Source: JBOGWY01 sp050694015
Lineage (GTDB): Bacteria > Actinomycetota > CADDZG01 > WHSQ01
Assembly: GCA_050694015.1 (NCBI GenBank)
Contig: JBOGWY010000259.1
Span: 1 to 26,944 of the forward strand
Length of the DNA: 26,944 bases
Reading direction: 5' to 3'
Shown here piece after piece: positions 19,546 to 26,944 of this stretch. The notes under the pieces are model-generated. The model saw only the letters and a list, made by a program, of their open reading frames with translations. It ran no database searches and was not told the origin of the DNA. Every line of letters starts with the position of its first letter. Position 1 is the first letter of the stretch. The translations under genes were made by a program, and so were the position numbers.

Positions 19546-21653
19546 TGAGCGCGCCATCCGTCCTCGCGGCGTCACCGGGCCGGCTTCGTGCCGCGGCGGG
19601 CCGACTGGGGAGCGCGGCATCGGTGGTAGCGACTCAGTCCTCGACGTTGCAGGGCGCGAGCGCGGACGTCGCACCGTCATGGTCCGGCGTCGCGGCCGAC
19701 ATGTTCCGCTCCCACTGCGAGCGCTTGGCGGCCGATGCCCGCACCGGATGGACCGCGCTCGGACGCGCGAGCGAAGCTCTCGCCACTCTCGCAAGCCGTC
19801 TTGAATATGCGCAGCAGCTCGCGCGCGAATCACAGTCGTTCGCCGCGTCGGCCGCATCGATGCGCGCACAGGCCGCAGCCATGGACCCGTCGCCGATGAT
19901 CCATCTGTACAACGAAGAGGCTTATGCCGCGTCGAGTCGGAGTGCGACTCTGGAGGCCGAAGCCGATCGCATCGCGCGCGAGGCCGCGGCCCACGCGGCG
20001 TCCGTCCTTCGTGAGGTTGCTTCGTCGGCTCCGTCGCGACGAGATCGCGGGTGGGGCGCGGTTATGAACCTCAGAGCGGCCGAGCTCGGCGCCTACCTCC
20101 GCATGCACCTTTCCGCGTTGCCGGGTGGCGCTCAGGCCGTCGCGGGACGCGAGCTCGCCCAGATGTTCAATGCAGCGTTGGAAGGTGAGTGGGACGAGGC
20201 CGCGATGACCTCTCTCTTTGCCGTCCTCGAGGCGAACGCGTCCAACAGCGATTTCGCAGCGGGCTTCTTCAACGAGCTCGGGGGCCGGGCAACGGTCGCG
20301 CTGGTGGAGGAGGTCCAGGTTCGATACGGAGCGTTCACGGACGCATCGGACCGGTTCACGAGGCCCCTGGGTCTCGCTCTCGGCGTGGCGTCCGGGCCCG
20401 GCAACCTCGAAGGACGGTTCGTCGACGAGCTACTCGATCCCAACAACTACGAGGGGCCGATGATCCTGTCGCTCGCGCAACTCGTCGAGCACGGCACCTT
20501 CGAGACGGACTTCGCGGTAAGGCTGGGCGACCTCGTGGTTCGGGGGATCGTGTACAACCCAACACCCGCCCATACCCCAGGTACGCCCGATCGCTTCCCG
20601 GTCGACCTGCGCTCGGTGATCCTTCATGCAGTGGCTCGCACCCCCGATGCTGCTCGCGAGTTGCTCCTGATGCGACTCGACGAACCGATCCTGCCGGGCA
20701 CCTACGTCGACTACATCGACATCCTCATGCGCGGGGAATATATGGGCCCCGAGAGCGGAGTCGGCGCGCTGATAAGGGCCGCGACGATCGATGTGGCTGG
20801 CGAAGATCGTTACGACGCGGCGCGCGTCGTGGCGAAGTTCGTCACCGGCGCTCCCGACGTTCATGCGATGTACGCCCTGCCGCCCGACGTCCGCATCGCC
20901 ATGGGCGCGGTGGCGCGGGAATGGTGGAGCGACTTCGTCGATGTCGCCTACGGAGCCGGCACGGGGGCCGAGTGGGCCCAGGACGACGACGTTGCCGGCT
21001 CGGTGCACGACGATCGCGTCAGGGTCTCGATGGACGATCTCCTGGCGTATCTAGAGGTTGCCCTCGCGACCCCCGAGGCGCGTGCCGAAGTCGTTGCCGG
21101 CATCGAGGACTACACGGAGCGGATGGTCGCGCGAGCCTTAGACATGCCGATCGGAGACGCCCGCGACCACGTTATGCAACGAGTCGGCGCATCGATCGAG
21201 ACATTCTCGATCGCCGATACGAACTTTAGGGAATTGTCGGGGAAGGAAGCCGACGAGGTCGCCGCGTTACAGCGTGAGATCGTCGGCGGGTTTGCCAACG
21301 AGATCGTGAACCAGGCTGCGGGACGATTCGCCAAACCGATAAACATCGTGGTCAACGAGTATCTCGACCACGTCTTCGAGTCCAACGAACAGATCCGCCG
21401 GTTGAAAGAAGGTGAGTTGGCGGAGCTAAGGCTTCGTCTCGGCTACAGGCTGGAGGTCATCGCTCAGGCGAACGAACGTGGCCTCATCCCACCCGGTGAA
21501 CACGACGCCTTGTTGCGCTATCTCAGGATGGAAGGTGAGAGCGAGTTCGACGGGATCCGCCGCGTGACGCGGCTCATGGATCCCCCAGGTACGGACATCT
21601 TGATGGACGGGCTCCGGCAGAAGTATCTACACGGCGACGACCGCGACGTCTGA
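19545..21653 (+). CDS. Large WXG-headed protein, probable type VII substrate (DUF6571-like)
   Basis: This 702-residue protein is coupled to the EspC-like gene. Residues 1-150 are helical, with W46-S-G48 in a WXG-type turn (APSWSGVAADMF) and long Ala-rich helices. From about 170 a mostly helical domain contains ANASNSDFAAGFFNELGGRA and LAQLVEHGTFETDFAVRLGDLVV; these resemble, from memory, the actinobacterial DUF6571 family. A final portion from about 540 (LSGKEADEVAALQREIVGGFANEIV) is also helical and ends in an acidic-basic tail. I find no nuclease, NADase, ADP-ribosylation, lipase or protease motif, no signal peptide and no YxxxD/E tail, so export would depend on the two small partners. It could be a toxin, a structural substrate, or a scaffold; no immunity gene is evident, as the next gene is convergent. 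Confidence 0.75.
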   Translation: MSAPSVLAASPGRLRAAAGRLGSAASVVATQSSTLQGASADVAPSWSGVAADMFRSHCERLAADARTGWTALGRASEALATLASRLEYAQQLARESQSFAASAASMRAQAAAMDPSPMIHLYNEEAYAASSRSATLEAEADRIAREAAAHAASVLREVASSAPSRRDRGWGAVMNLRAAELGAYLRMHLSALPGGAQAVAGRELAQMFNAALEGEWDEAAMTSLFAVLEANASNSDFAAGFFNELGGRATVALVEEVQVRYGAFTDASDRFTRPLGLALGVASGPGNLEGRFVDELLDPNNYEGPMILSLAQLVEHGTFETDFAVRLGDLVVRGIVYNPTPAHTPGTPDRFPVDLRSVILHAVARTPDAARELLLMRLDEPILPGTYVDYIDILMRGEYMGPESGVGALIRAATIDVAGEDRYDAARVVAKFVTGAPDVHAMYALPPDVRIAMGAVAREWWSDFVDVAYGAGTGAEWAQDDDVAGSVHDDRVRVSMDDLLAYLEVALATPEARAEVVAGIEDYTERMVARALDMPIGDARDHVMQRVGASIETFSIADTNFRELSGKEADEVAALQREIVGGFANEIVNQAAGRFAKPINIVVNEYLDHVFESNEQIRRLKEGELAELRLRLGYRLEVIAQANERGLIPPGEHDALLRYLRMEGESEFDGIRRVTRLMDPPGTDILMDGLRQKYLHGDDRDV

Positions 21654-21664
21654 GTCGAGTTTCC

Positions 21665-23308
21665 CTACGCGGGGGGCCGGAAGCTCTCTTTGAACTGCTC
21701 GAAGGTGCCCTGGTAGTCGTCCCATACGCCGGCGTGCGTGTTGAAGAACAGCGTCATGCCGGTCTCGCCGTCGGTCGTGATGAAGCCGAAGTTGACCGCG
21801 TGCAGGGCCGCGCCCTCGTCGGTGTAGGTGAACTCCCACGCCGCCGCATCCATGTCCTGGTATTCGGTCTCCGTTATGTCGATGCGCTGGTAGTTCTCGT
21901 GGCTCTCGGCGAAACTCGGCTCCTGCTCTTCCCATGCGTCCTCGGGCGTGTCCGCATTCGGCGGCTGAACGTAACCGATCTGCAGGTACGCATCGTCGGC
22001 GGGGCTATAGAAGTACGTCCCCGTGGGGTCGCCCTCGCCGTCGATCGTCCAGTCCGGCGGGTACTCGATCGTGTAGCCGATGTTCGGGTCCTCATACGTG
22101 GTCCACTCGGCCGCCGCATCGACCGCACCTTCCTCGGGAGCGGCGTCCTGCTCGGAGCCTTCTTCGTCCTCCTGGTTGCCCCCCGCCGCCGGTGCCTCGT
22201 TGCGTCGACGCTCGGTGGAGTCGCCGCCGAGGTTGGGGACGATGAAGAACGCCGCGATCACCAGGACCGCGAGCGCTATCGCCAGCGCGATCCACTTGCC
22301 CTTGCTTTCGTCATCCGCAGCGACGCGCTCTGTCGTGCGCGGTGCGGGCGCGGGCGTCGGCGTGGCGGCGCGGCTCGGTGCGGTATCGATACCCGGCTGC
22401 GTATCGACCTCGGTCGTGGTGCCGCGCCGCTCGCCGGCGGTCGGTTGTGCATCGGGCACCACCGGGGTGTGTGCGCCACTGGGTGAAGCCACCCGCTGAA
22501 GGTCCTCGCGGGCCTGCTCGGCCGTCGTGCGCTTGTTCGGGTCCTTCTCGAGGAGCCCCGTGATGACCGGTCCCAGCCCGTCCGCCTTCTGCATCGGGCG
22601 GGGATCGTCTCCGAGGACCGCGGTCAGAGTCGGGATCGCGCCCTCGCGCTCGAACGGAGGTGCCCCCTCGACGGCGTAGTACAGCGTGGCGCCGAGTCCC
22701 CACATGTCGGATTCGGGGCCACTCGTGCCGTGGTTCGCCTGTTCCGGCGCCATGTACGAAGGCGAGCCGAGGATGATCCCGCTCGCGGTGATCTTCGGGT
22801 CGTCCTTCACCGACGCGATGCCGAAGTCGGCAAGCTTGACGCCGCCGTCCGGGGGGATCATGACGTTCGCCGGCTTCACGTCGCGGTGGACGATCCCCTC
22901 TGCGTGAGCTGCCTGGAGCGCGCCCAGTACGGCCAACGCAACTTCTGCGGTGCGGGCCGCCGAGAGCGGCCCGTCGCTTCCGACGATGTCGGCGAGCGTC
23001 CGTCCTTCGATCAGCTCCATCACGATGAAGGCTTTGCCGTCCTCTTCGACGACGTCGAAGACCGTGACCGCGCTCGGATGGTTAAGGCGCGCCGCAGCGC
23101 GGGCCTCTCGCAAGACACGTTTGCGGATCGACCCACGCTCGCTCTCCGCCACCGCACGCGGGAGTTCGATCCCCTTGATCGCAACCTCGCGTTGGAGGAG
23201 CGTGTCGTCGGCACGCCAAACGACCCCCATACCGCCTTTTCCGATCTGTGACTTGAGGGCGTAGCGTTCCGCGATCAGCTGTCGTTCGGATGTATCGCCG
23301 TCTGGCAT
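21665..23308 (-). CDS. PknB-like transmembrane Ser/Thr protein kinase
   Basis: This 547-residue receptor-type kinase has a catalytic domain at residues 16-270: glycine loop GKGGMGVVW (23-31), Lys45 (VAIKGI), Glu68 on helix C, HRDVKPANV with Asp143, DFG 161-163, SPSYMAPEQ and the SDMWGLGATLYY region. All key residues are present, so it should be active. A Pro/Thr/Arg-rich juxtamembrane stretch (about 280-335) is likely phosphorylated. One membrane helix follows (ALAIALAVLVIAAFFIV, about 339-360), then an acidic linker (EEGSEQDAAPEEG) and an outer domain of about 150 residues opening DPNIGYTIEYPPDWTIDG. That domain resembles PsbP/DUF1795-type folds rather than PASTA repeats, implying a different ligand. 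It converges on the type VII cassette with 11 bases between them. Confidence 0.93.
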   Translation of the reverse strand: MPDGDTSERQLIAERYALKSQIGKGGMGVVWRADDTLLQREVAIKGIELPRAVAESERGSIRKRVLREARAAARLNHPSAVTVFDVVEEDGKAFIVMELIEGRTLADIVGSDGPLSAARTAEVALAVLGALQAAHAEGIVHRDVKPANVMIPPDGGVKLADFGIASVKDDPKITASGIILGSPSYMAPEQANHGTSGPESDMWGLGATLYYAVEGAPPFEREGAIPTLTAVLGDDPRPMQKADGLGPVITGLLEKDPNKRTTAEQAREDLQRVASPSGAHTPVVPDAQPTAGERRGTTTEVDTQPGIDTAPSRAATPTPAPAPRTTERVAADDESKGKWIALAIALAVLVIAAFFIVPNLGGDSTERRRNEAPAAGGNQEDEEGSEQDAAPEEGAVDAAAEWTTYEDPNIGYTIEYPPDWTIDGEGDPTGTYFYSPADDAYLQIGYVQPPNADTPEDAWEEQEPSFAESHENYQRIDITETEYQDMDAAAWEFTYTDEGAALHAVNFGFITTDGETGMTLFFNTHAGVWDDYQGTFEQFKESFRPPA

Positions 23309-23343
23309 GTCGTACTGCTTACCCGCTACGGAGTGTCCTATAC

Positions 23344-24597
23344 ATGTATCGATCCGTGACCGACGAAGCCTTTGCAGGACGGCGGTTGAAGCAGTGCAAC
23401 GCCATCGTGGCTCCGGCTCCGGTAGCGGAGGTCGGAGACGGCACGCTCAACGGAACGCGACTCGTTGTCAAGGACGTCTTCGTCGATAACGATCGCGATC
23501 CGACGTGCGGCTCGAAGGTCCATGCCGACTGGATGAGCGGGACCGCCGAGATCCTCACGCGCCTGCGCGGCGCGGGGGCCGAAGTGGTTGCGTACGCGAA
23601 CCTGCATGAATGGGGCGTGGGGACGAGCTCACTCGTCACCGCCACGGGACCGATCAGGAACCCACACGATCCCGAACGGATCGCGGGCGGTTCCAGCGGA
23701 GGGTCGGCGGTCGCAGTCGCGCTCGGCGCGGTGGATGCGGCGATCGGTACCGACGCGGGCGGTTCGATCCGGATCCCCGCCGCGTGCTGCGGCATCGTCG
23801 GCCTCAAACCGACGCACAGCATCGTTCCCACGCAGGGTTTCTTCACCGACGGCAGCCGGGTCGATCACATCGGGCCGATGGCGCGCAGCGTCGGGATGAC
23901 ACGCAGGTTGTTCGAGGTGCTGAGTGGATCTCGCGTGGCTCTCATCGAGCCGGGATCGTTGCGACTCGGTATCGCGCGCGAGTTCTTCTTCACCGACCTC
24001 GACGAGGCCGTGGCTGCGGCCGTGGAACGTGCGATCGCCCTGCTGGGTGATGTCGTCCGGGATGCCCGCGAAGTGGTGGTCGAGGGGGCCGAGCGCTCGC
24101 GGCGCGCGATGCCGGCGCTGGTCCTCGCCGGGTTGCTCGACCGGATCGCGCCGCGCTTCGAAGAGCGTCTCGCAGACTTCCAGCCCGACACTCAAGAGCT
24201 CTTCGTCCGTGCCCGCGCGATCGACGACGCTGCGCGCGCCGAGGCGCGACAGATACAGCGGGACGTGACGCGAGGTTTCGCGGACGTGTTCGAGGTCGTC
24301 GACGTCGTAGTCACTCCGACGTTGTCCGCGCCCCCGCCGCGAATCGAGGACCCCGTGATCGAGCTCCCGTCCGGGAGGCGATCGATCGATCAGGCCTACG
24401 TTCCGCTGAACGCCCCCATGAACCATGCCGGCGTTCCTGCTCTCTCCTTACCGTGTGCCGAGCTCGGCGACGGCACGACCATCAGCATCACGCTCACCGC
24501 CGCGCGGGAACGCGAGGACGTCGTGCTGGCCGTGGGTGAAGCCCTGGAGGAGAAGCTCGGACGTCGTTATGTGGATCGGGGCGCGGTTAGCGATTGA
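23344..24597 (+). CDS. Amidase-signature family hydrolase
   Basis: The 417-residue amidase has the Ser-cisSer-Lys triad of the signature family: Lys in LVVKDVFVDN, the GGSSGGSAVAVALG loop with cis-Ser, and the nucleophile in TDAGGSIRIPAACCGIVGLKPT. The remaining phrases, NLHEWGVGTSS and RNPHDPERIAGGSS, are also standard. It lacks GatA-specific C-terminal features and is shorter than GatA, so it is a stand-alone amidase acting on small amides rather than a tRNA amidotransferase subunit. I set ATG 23344; a GTG at 23356 is possible, and the extended frame upstream crosses the divergent kinase start. Only 35 bases separate it from the kinase gene, so the two probably share a promoter region. It overlaps the glnD end tail to tail by 11 bases. 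Confidence 0.9.
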   Translation: MYRSVTDEAFAGRRLKQCNAIVAPAPVAEVGDGTLNGTRLVVKDVFVDNDRDPTCGSKVHADWMSGTAEILTRLRGAGAEVVAYANLHEWGVGTSSLVTATGPIRNPHDPERIAGGSSGGSAVAVALGAVDAAIGTDAGGSIRIPAACCGIVGLKPTHSIVPTQGFFTDGSRVDHIGPMARSVGMTRRLFEVLSGSRVALIEPGSLRLGIAREFFFTDLDEAVAAAVERAIALLGDVVRDAREVVVEGAERSRRAMPALVLAGLLDRIAPRFEERLADFQPDTQELFVRARAIDDAARAEARQIQRDVTRGFADVFEVVDVVVTPTLSAPPPRIEDPVIELPSGRRSIDQAYVPLNAPMNHAGVPALSLPCAELGDGTTISITLTAAREREDVVLAVGEALEEKLGRRYVDRGAVSD

Positions 24598-26944
24598 AGA
24601 GGCGATCGATGCGATGCAGGATCGACCGCTCGACCTCGGTCTCCTGTTCGTCGCCGAGCTTCTCACCGGCCGCGGTGCGGACGTAGAAGGCATCGACGAC
24701 GCGTTCTCCGAGCGTGTCGATCTTGGCGACGTGGATGTCGACATCGAGCTCGCTGAGCGCCGCGGTGATCGCGTAGAGCAAGCCGAGGGCATCCGGCGCG
24801 CGAACCTCAACCACCGTCGAGTGCTGCGACGCGTCCTGGAGCACGCGTACGTCGGCTTCGATCCGGGTGCCGAGCGAGTAGTCGGCGATCTTCATGTCCA
24901 GCCGCGCTTCGAGGGCGAGGCGTCCCGAATACACGGCCTGTAGGTCGGCGACGAAGCGCTCGAGTGCCTTGGGCTCCGGCGAGCGCACGATGAAACGTTC
25001 GAGCGCGAACCCGTCTGTCGTCGAAAAGGCCTGCGCGCGCAACACCGAGATGCGGTTGAGCGTGAGTACGCCGGCGGTGCGGGCGAGGGTCCCTGGCCGG
25101 TCGGGGACGCACACGGCGATCGACGTCTCGTGCGAGCCCTCGTAGATCCGGTAGCGCACCTGCCCTCGTTGAGGCGGTTGAAGGAGGAGCCGTAGCTCGT
25201 CGGCCATGTCCTCGACGGCGGATGATTCCAGGTACGAGGGGGGCAGGTTCTGGAGGAGCTCTTGCGCCCGCCCGGCGAGACTCGGTTCGTAGGCCTCCAC
25301 CTCGCGGGCGCGGTCGATAACGTCACTACGCGTCGGGACCTGGCCGGTCTCGAGCGCGACGAGCACCTTGCGATACAGATCGCGCATCAGCGCGCCCTTC
25401 CATTCCGACCAACCTTCAGGACCGGTCGCGTGTCCGTCGGCGATCGACAGGATGTAGAGCAAGCGCAGGAGTCGTCCGTCGGCGATCGTTTCGGCCACCT
25501 CCGCGATCACGGCCCCGTCGTCGAGATCCCGTCTCGTCGCGGTGTCGACGAGCAGCAGGTGGTAGCGCACGAGTGCTGCCACCTCCGCCGTTTCGGTCGC
25601 GTCGAGTCCCATCCGCGTACAGATCGACCGCGCGAGCTCTTCACCGGCGACCGAATGGTCGACACCGGAGCCCTTGCCGACGTCGTGCAGCAACGCACCG
25701 AGGCGTAGGGACCGTAGGTCCCCGGCCTCCGCGGCCGCGATCTGGGCAAGCGGGTCGTCGGCCAGCGCGCGTTGGACCTCGGTGACGGTGATGAACAGAT
25801 GACCGTCCACGGTGTAACGGTGGTACGGGTCGTGCTGCGCGAGCGACCGGATGCGCAACCACTCCGGCATGAGTACCGGCCACGCAGAGACGTGATCGAG
25901 TAGTTCGAGGGCCACGGTCGCATACGGGCCGGTGAGGATGTCGGAGAAGGCGACACGGGTCCCTGCATCCCACCATTCGAGCGCGTCGCGCCGGAAGCAC
26001 TCCTCGAGCCACGCGTGCGCGCGTCGTGACAGCGCGCGCCCGGACCTCGAATGGTGGGCCACCAGTTTCACGGCCCCCGCCACGTCGGGCGGAGCGATCG
26101 GATCGACCGTTAGGAGCGAGTCCTCGATCCGTACGCCGTCGCCGAGTCGCCGTACGTCACCGCTGCGCTTCGGGCCCCTGGTCGATTCCTGCACGAGGTT
26201 CCCGGCGGCTATCGACCCGCGGTACTCGATCCACCTGCATGCGGAGTGGATCTCGGACATCAGTTGGTCGGCGGCATCGTCTCCTTCGAAGCCGAGCCGG
26301 GTGGCGACGCGCGGTTGGAGATCGATACGGATGCGGTCGAGCTTCCGCTCGGCCTCACCGTGGAGAGCTTCGCGCGCGCTCATCAACAGGTTGTAGGCGG
26401 CCTCGATCTTCGGTTCGTCGAGCTCACGTCCGGTGATCTGCGAGAGCCAGTAGAGGCGATGCACGTCCCGGAGGCCCCCGGCATCCTCTTTGAGGTCTGG
26501 TGCGAGCGACCAACCCGCGCGTTCGACGCCTCGGTGTCGTTCGATCGTGGAGTCGATGATGCGCCGGATCAGTCCCTTGCGCTCCTTGTTGATCCAGCGA
26601 CGGTAGCGGTCCACGAACTCGCCGTGATGATCGCTGCTGCCGGCGACGAGGCGCGCCGAGAGACCTGCCGTGGCCGCGTCGAGATCGAGGGCCGCACGCT
26701 CTACTGCTTCCTTCGGCGATCGCACCGCGTGCCCCACCTGCCATCCCGCGTCCCATAACGGGTACAGGAGCCCGCGCAGCATCGCCTTCGAGACGTCCGA
26801 GCGCGGGCGGACGAGGAAGAGCAGGTCGATGTCGGAGAACGGTGACAGCTCACCGCGGCCGTAACCGCCGACCGCGACCACCGACACGTCGGGCGTCGTA
26901 CCGAGAGTTCGTGTCGTGAGGTCGAGGAGCGCGCGGTCGATATC
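24587..26944 (-). CDS. glnD: [Protein-PII] uridylyltransferase/uridylyl-removing enzyme, N-terminus cut off
   Basis: At least 785 codons are visible; the frame stays open to the window edge, so the start lies outside. GlnD attaches and removes UMP on the PII protein according to glutamine level. The order is: nucleotidyltransferase core GGYGRGELSPFSDIDLLFL with the DID metal site; the middle GlnD helical region (DAGGLRDVHRLYWLSQI); an HD phosphohydrolase domain with LGALLHDVGKG, DHS and the YHLLL His; and two C-terminal ACT domains (VCVPDRPGTLARTAGVL and VRAPDALGLLYAITAAL) that sense glutamine. All catalytic motifs look intact. glnB and amtB, usual neighbours, would lie beyond the edge if present. 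The 3' end overlaps the amidase gene. The presence of an amino-acid importer in the same window fits a nitrogen theme but is not evidence of linkage. Confidence 0.95.
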   Translation of the reverse strand, partial: DIDRALLDLTTRTLGTTPDVSVVAVGGYGRGELSPFSDIDLLFLVRPRSDVSKAMLRGLLYPLWDAGWQVGHAVRSPKEAVERAALDLDAATAGLSARLVAGSSDHHGEFVDRYRRWINKERKGLIRRIIDSTIERHRGVERAGWSLAPDLKEDAGGLRDVHRLYWLSQITGRELDEPKIEAAYNLLMSAREALHGEAERKLDRIRIDLQPRVATRLGFEGDDAADQLMSEIHSACRWIEYRGSIAAGNLVQESTRGPKRSGDVRRLGDGVRIEDSLLTVDPIAPPDVAGAVKLVAHHSRSGRALSRRAHAWLEECFRRDALEWWDAGTRVAFSDILTGPYATVALELLDHVSAWPVLMPEWLRIRSLAQHDPYHRYTVDGHLFITVTEVQRALADDPLAQIAAAEAGDLRSLRLGALLHDVGKGSGVDHSVAGEELARSICTRMGLDATETAEVAALVRYHLLLVDTATRRDLDDGAVIAEVAETIADGRLLRLLYILSIADGHATGPEGWSEWKGALMRDLYRKVLVALETGQVPTRSDVIDRAREVEAYEPSLAGRAQELLQNLPPSYLESSAVEDMADELRLLLQPPQRGQVRYRIYEGSHETSIAVCVPDRPGTLARTAGVLTLNRISVLRAQAFSTTDGFALERFIVRSPEPKALERFVADLQAVYSGRLALEARLDMKIADYSLGTRIEADVRVLQDASQHSTVVEVRAPDALGLLYAITAALSELDVDIHVAKIDTLGERVVDAFYVRTAAGEKLGDEQETEVERSILHRIDRLFNR

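Noticed and set aside
19545..21653. Polymorphic toxin with an identifiable C-terminal enzyme domain
   Set aside because: No catalytic motif, linker or pretoxin boundary is visible near the C-terminus and no immunity gene follows; kept as function unknown.
23344..24597. GatA subunit of the tRNA amidotransferase
   Set aside because: The amidase core is shared, but the protein is shorter than GatA, has no gatB/gatC neighbours and lacks GatA-type C-terminal sequence.

Overview
The window is 26.9 kb of high-GC DNA, densely coded on both strands. It carries GTG and TTG starts, ATGA and GTGA stop/start overlaps, several sec-type secreted CAP-domain proteins, a glutamate-type ABC importer, WXG100/EspC-like small proteins, a PknB-like kinase and GlnD. 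Together these point to a chromosomal segment of an Actinomycetota species, probably an uncultured or deep-branching lineage; this is inferred from gene content and style only. I see no rRNA, tRNA, CRISPR array, IS element or prophage gene.

Layout. 1-200: a 21-codon membrane micro-gene (minus) with a terminator hairpin. 336-2858: a three-gene DrrAB-type ABC exporter operon (plus). 2870-2976: two tandem copies of an imperfect palindrome between convergent genes. 2995-3234: a stand-alone Lrp/AsnC ligand-binding domain (minus). 3323-5570: a tightly packed operon of an unknown protein, an APH-fold kinase and a HAD phosphatase. 5672-6100: a small secreted protein, tail to tail with a YajQ protein. 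6841-7374: a first CAP-domain protein. 7381-9149 (minus): an ECF sigma factor with its membrane anti-sigma factor. 9189-13465 (minus): a polar amino-acid importer in the order ATPase, binding protein, two permeases and a second binding lipoprotein. 13514-13777: a ribbon-helix-helix regulator with a perfect palindrome at its start. 13911-15638 (plus): a secreted PGRP-type amidase. 15712-17077 (minus): two paralogous CAP proteins, each with a structured leader. 17267-18575 (minus): a GNAT acetyltransferase and a membrane protein with a degenerate GGDEF domain. 18939-21653 (plus): a type VII secretion substrate cassette (WXG100, EspC-like, large WXG-headed protein). 21665-23308 (minus): a Ser/Thr kinase with an extracellular domain. 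23344-24597 (plus): an amidase-signature enzyme. 24587 to the window edge (minus): GlnD, cut off at its N-terminus.

Functional themes. (i) Envelope: an amidase, three CAP proteins, a sigma/anti-sigma pair, a transmembrane kinase and T7SS substrates. (ii) Nitrogen: an amino-acid importer, GlnD and an Lrp-type sensor domain. (iii) Cyclic di-GMP: the leader of the CAP gene at 16592-17077 matches a class I c-di-GMP (GEMM-I) riboswitch, two genes downstream of a catalytically degenerate GGDEF protein; a YajQ protein, from a family reported to bind c-di-GMP, lies 10 kb away. The neighbouring CAP gene (15712-16215) has a different leader, in which a 10-bp hairpin buries the Shine-Dalgarno sequence and upstream pairings interlock.

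The strongest candidates for something undescribed are that second leader, the riboswitch with its degenerate GGDEF neighbour, the T7SS triplet with its large protein of unknown function, and the duplicated GGGGGCG-containing sensor of the anti-sigma factor. Everything here was read by eye; no database search or folding program was run.
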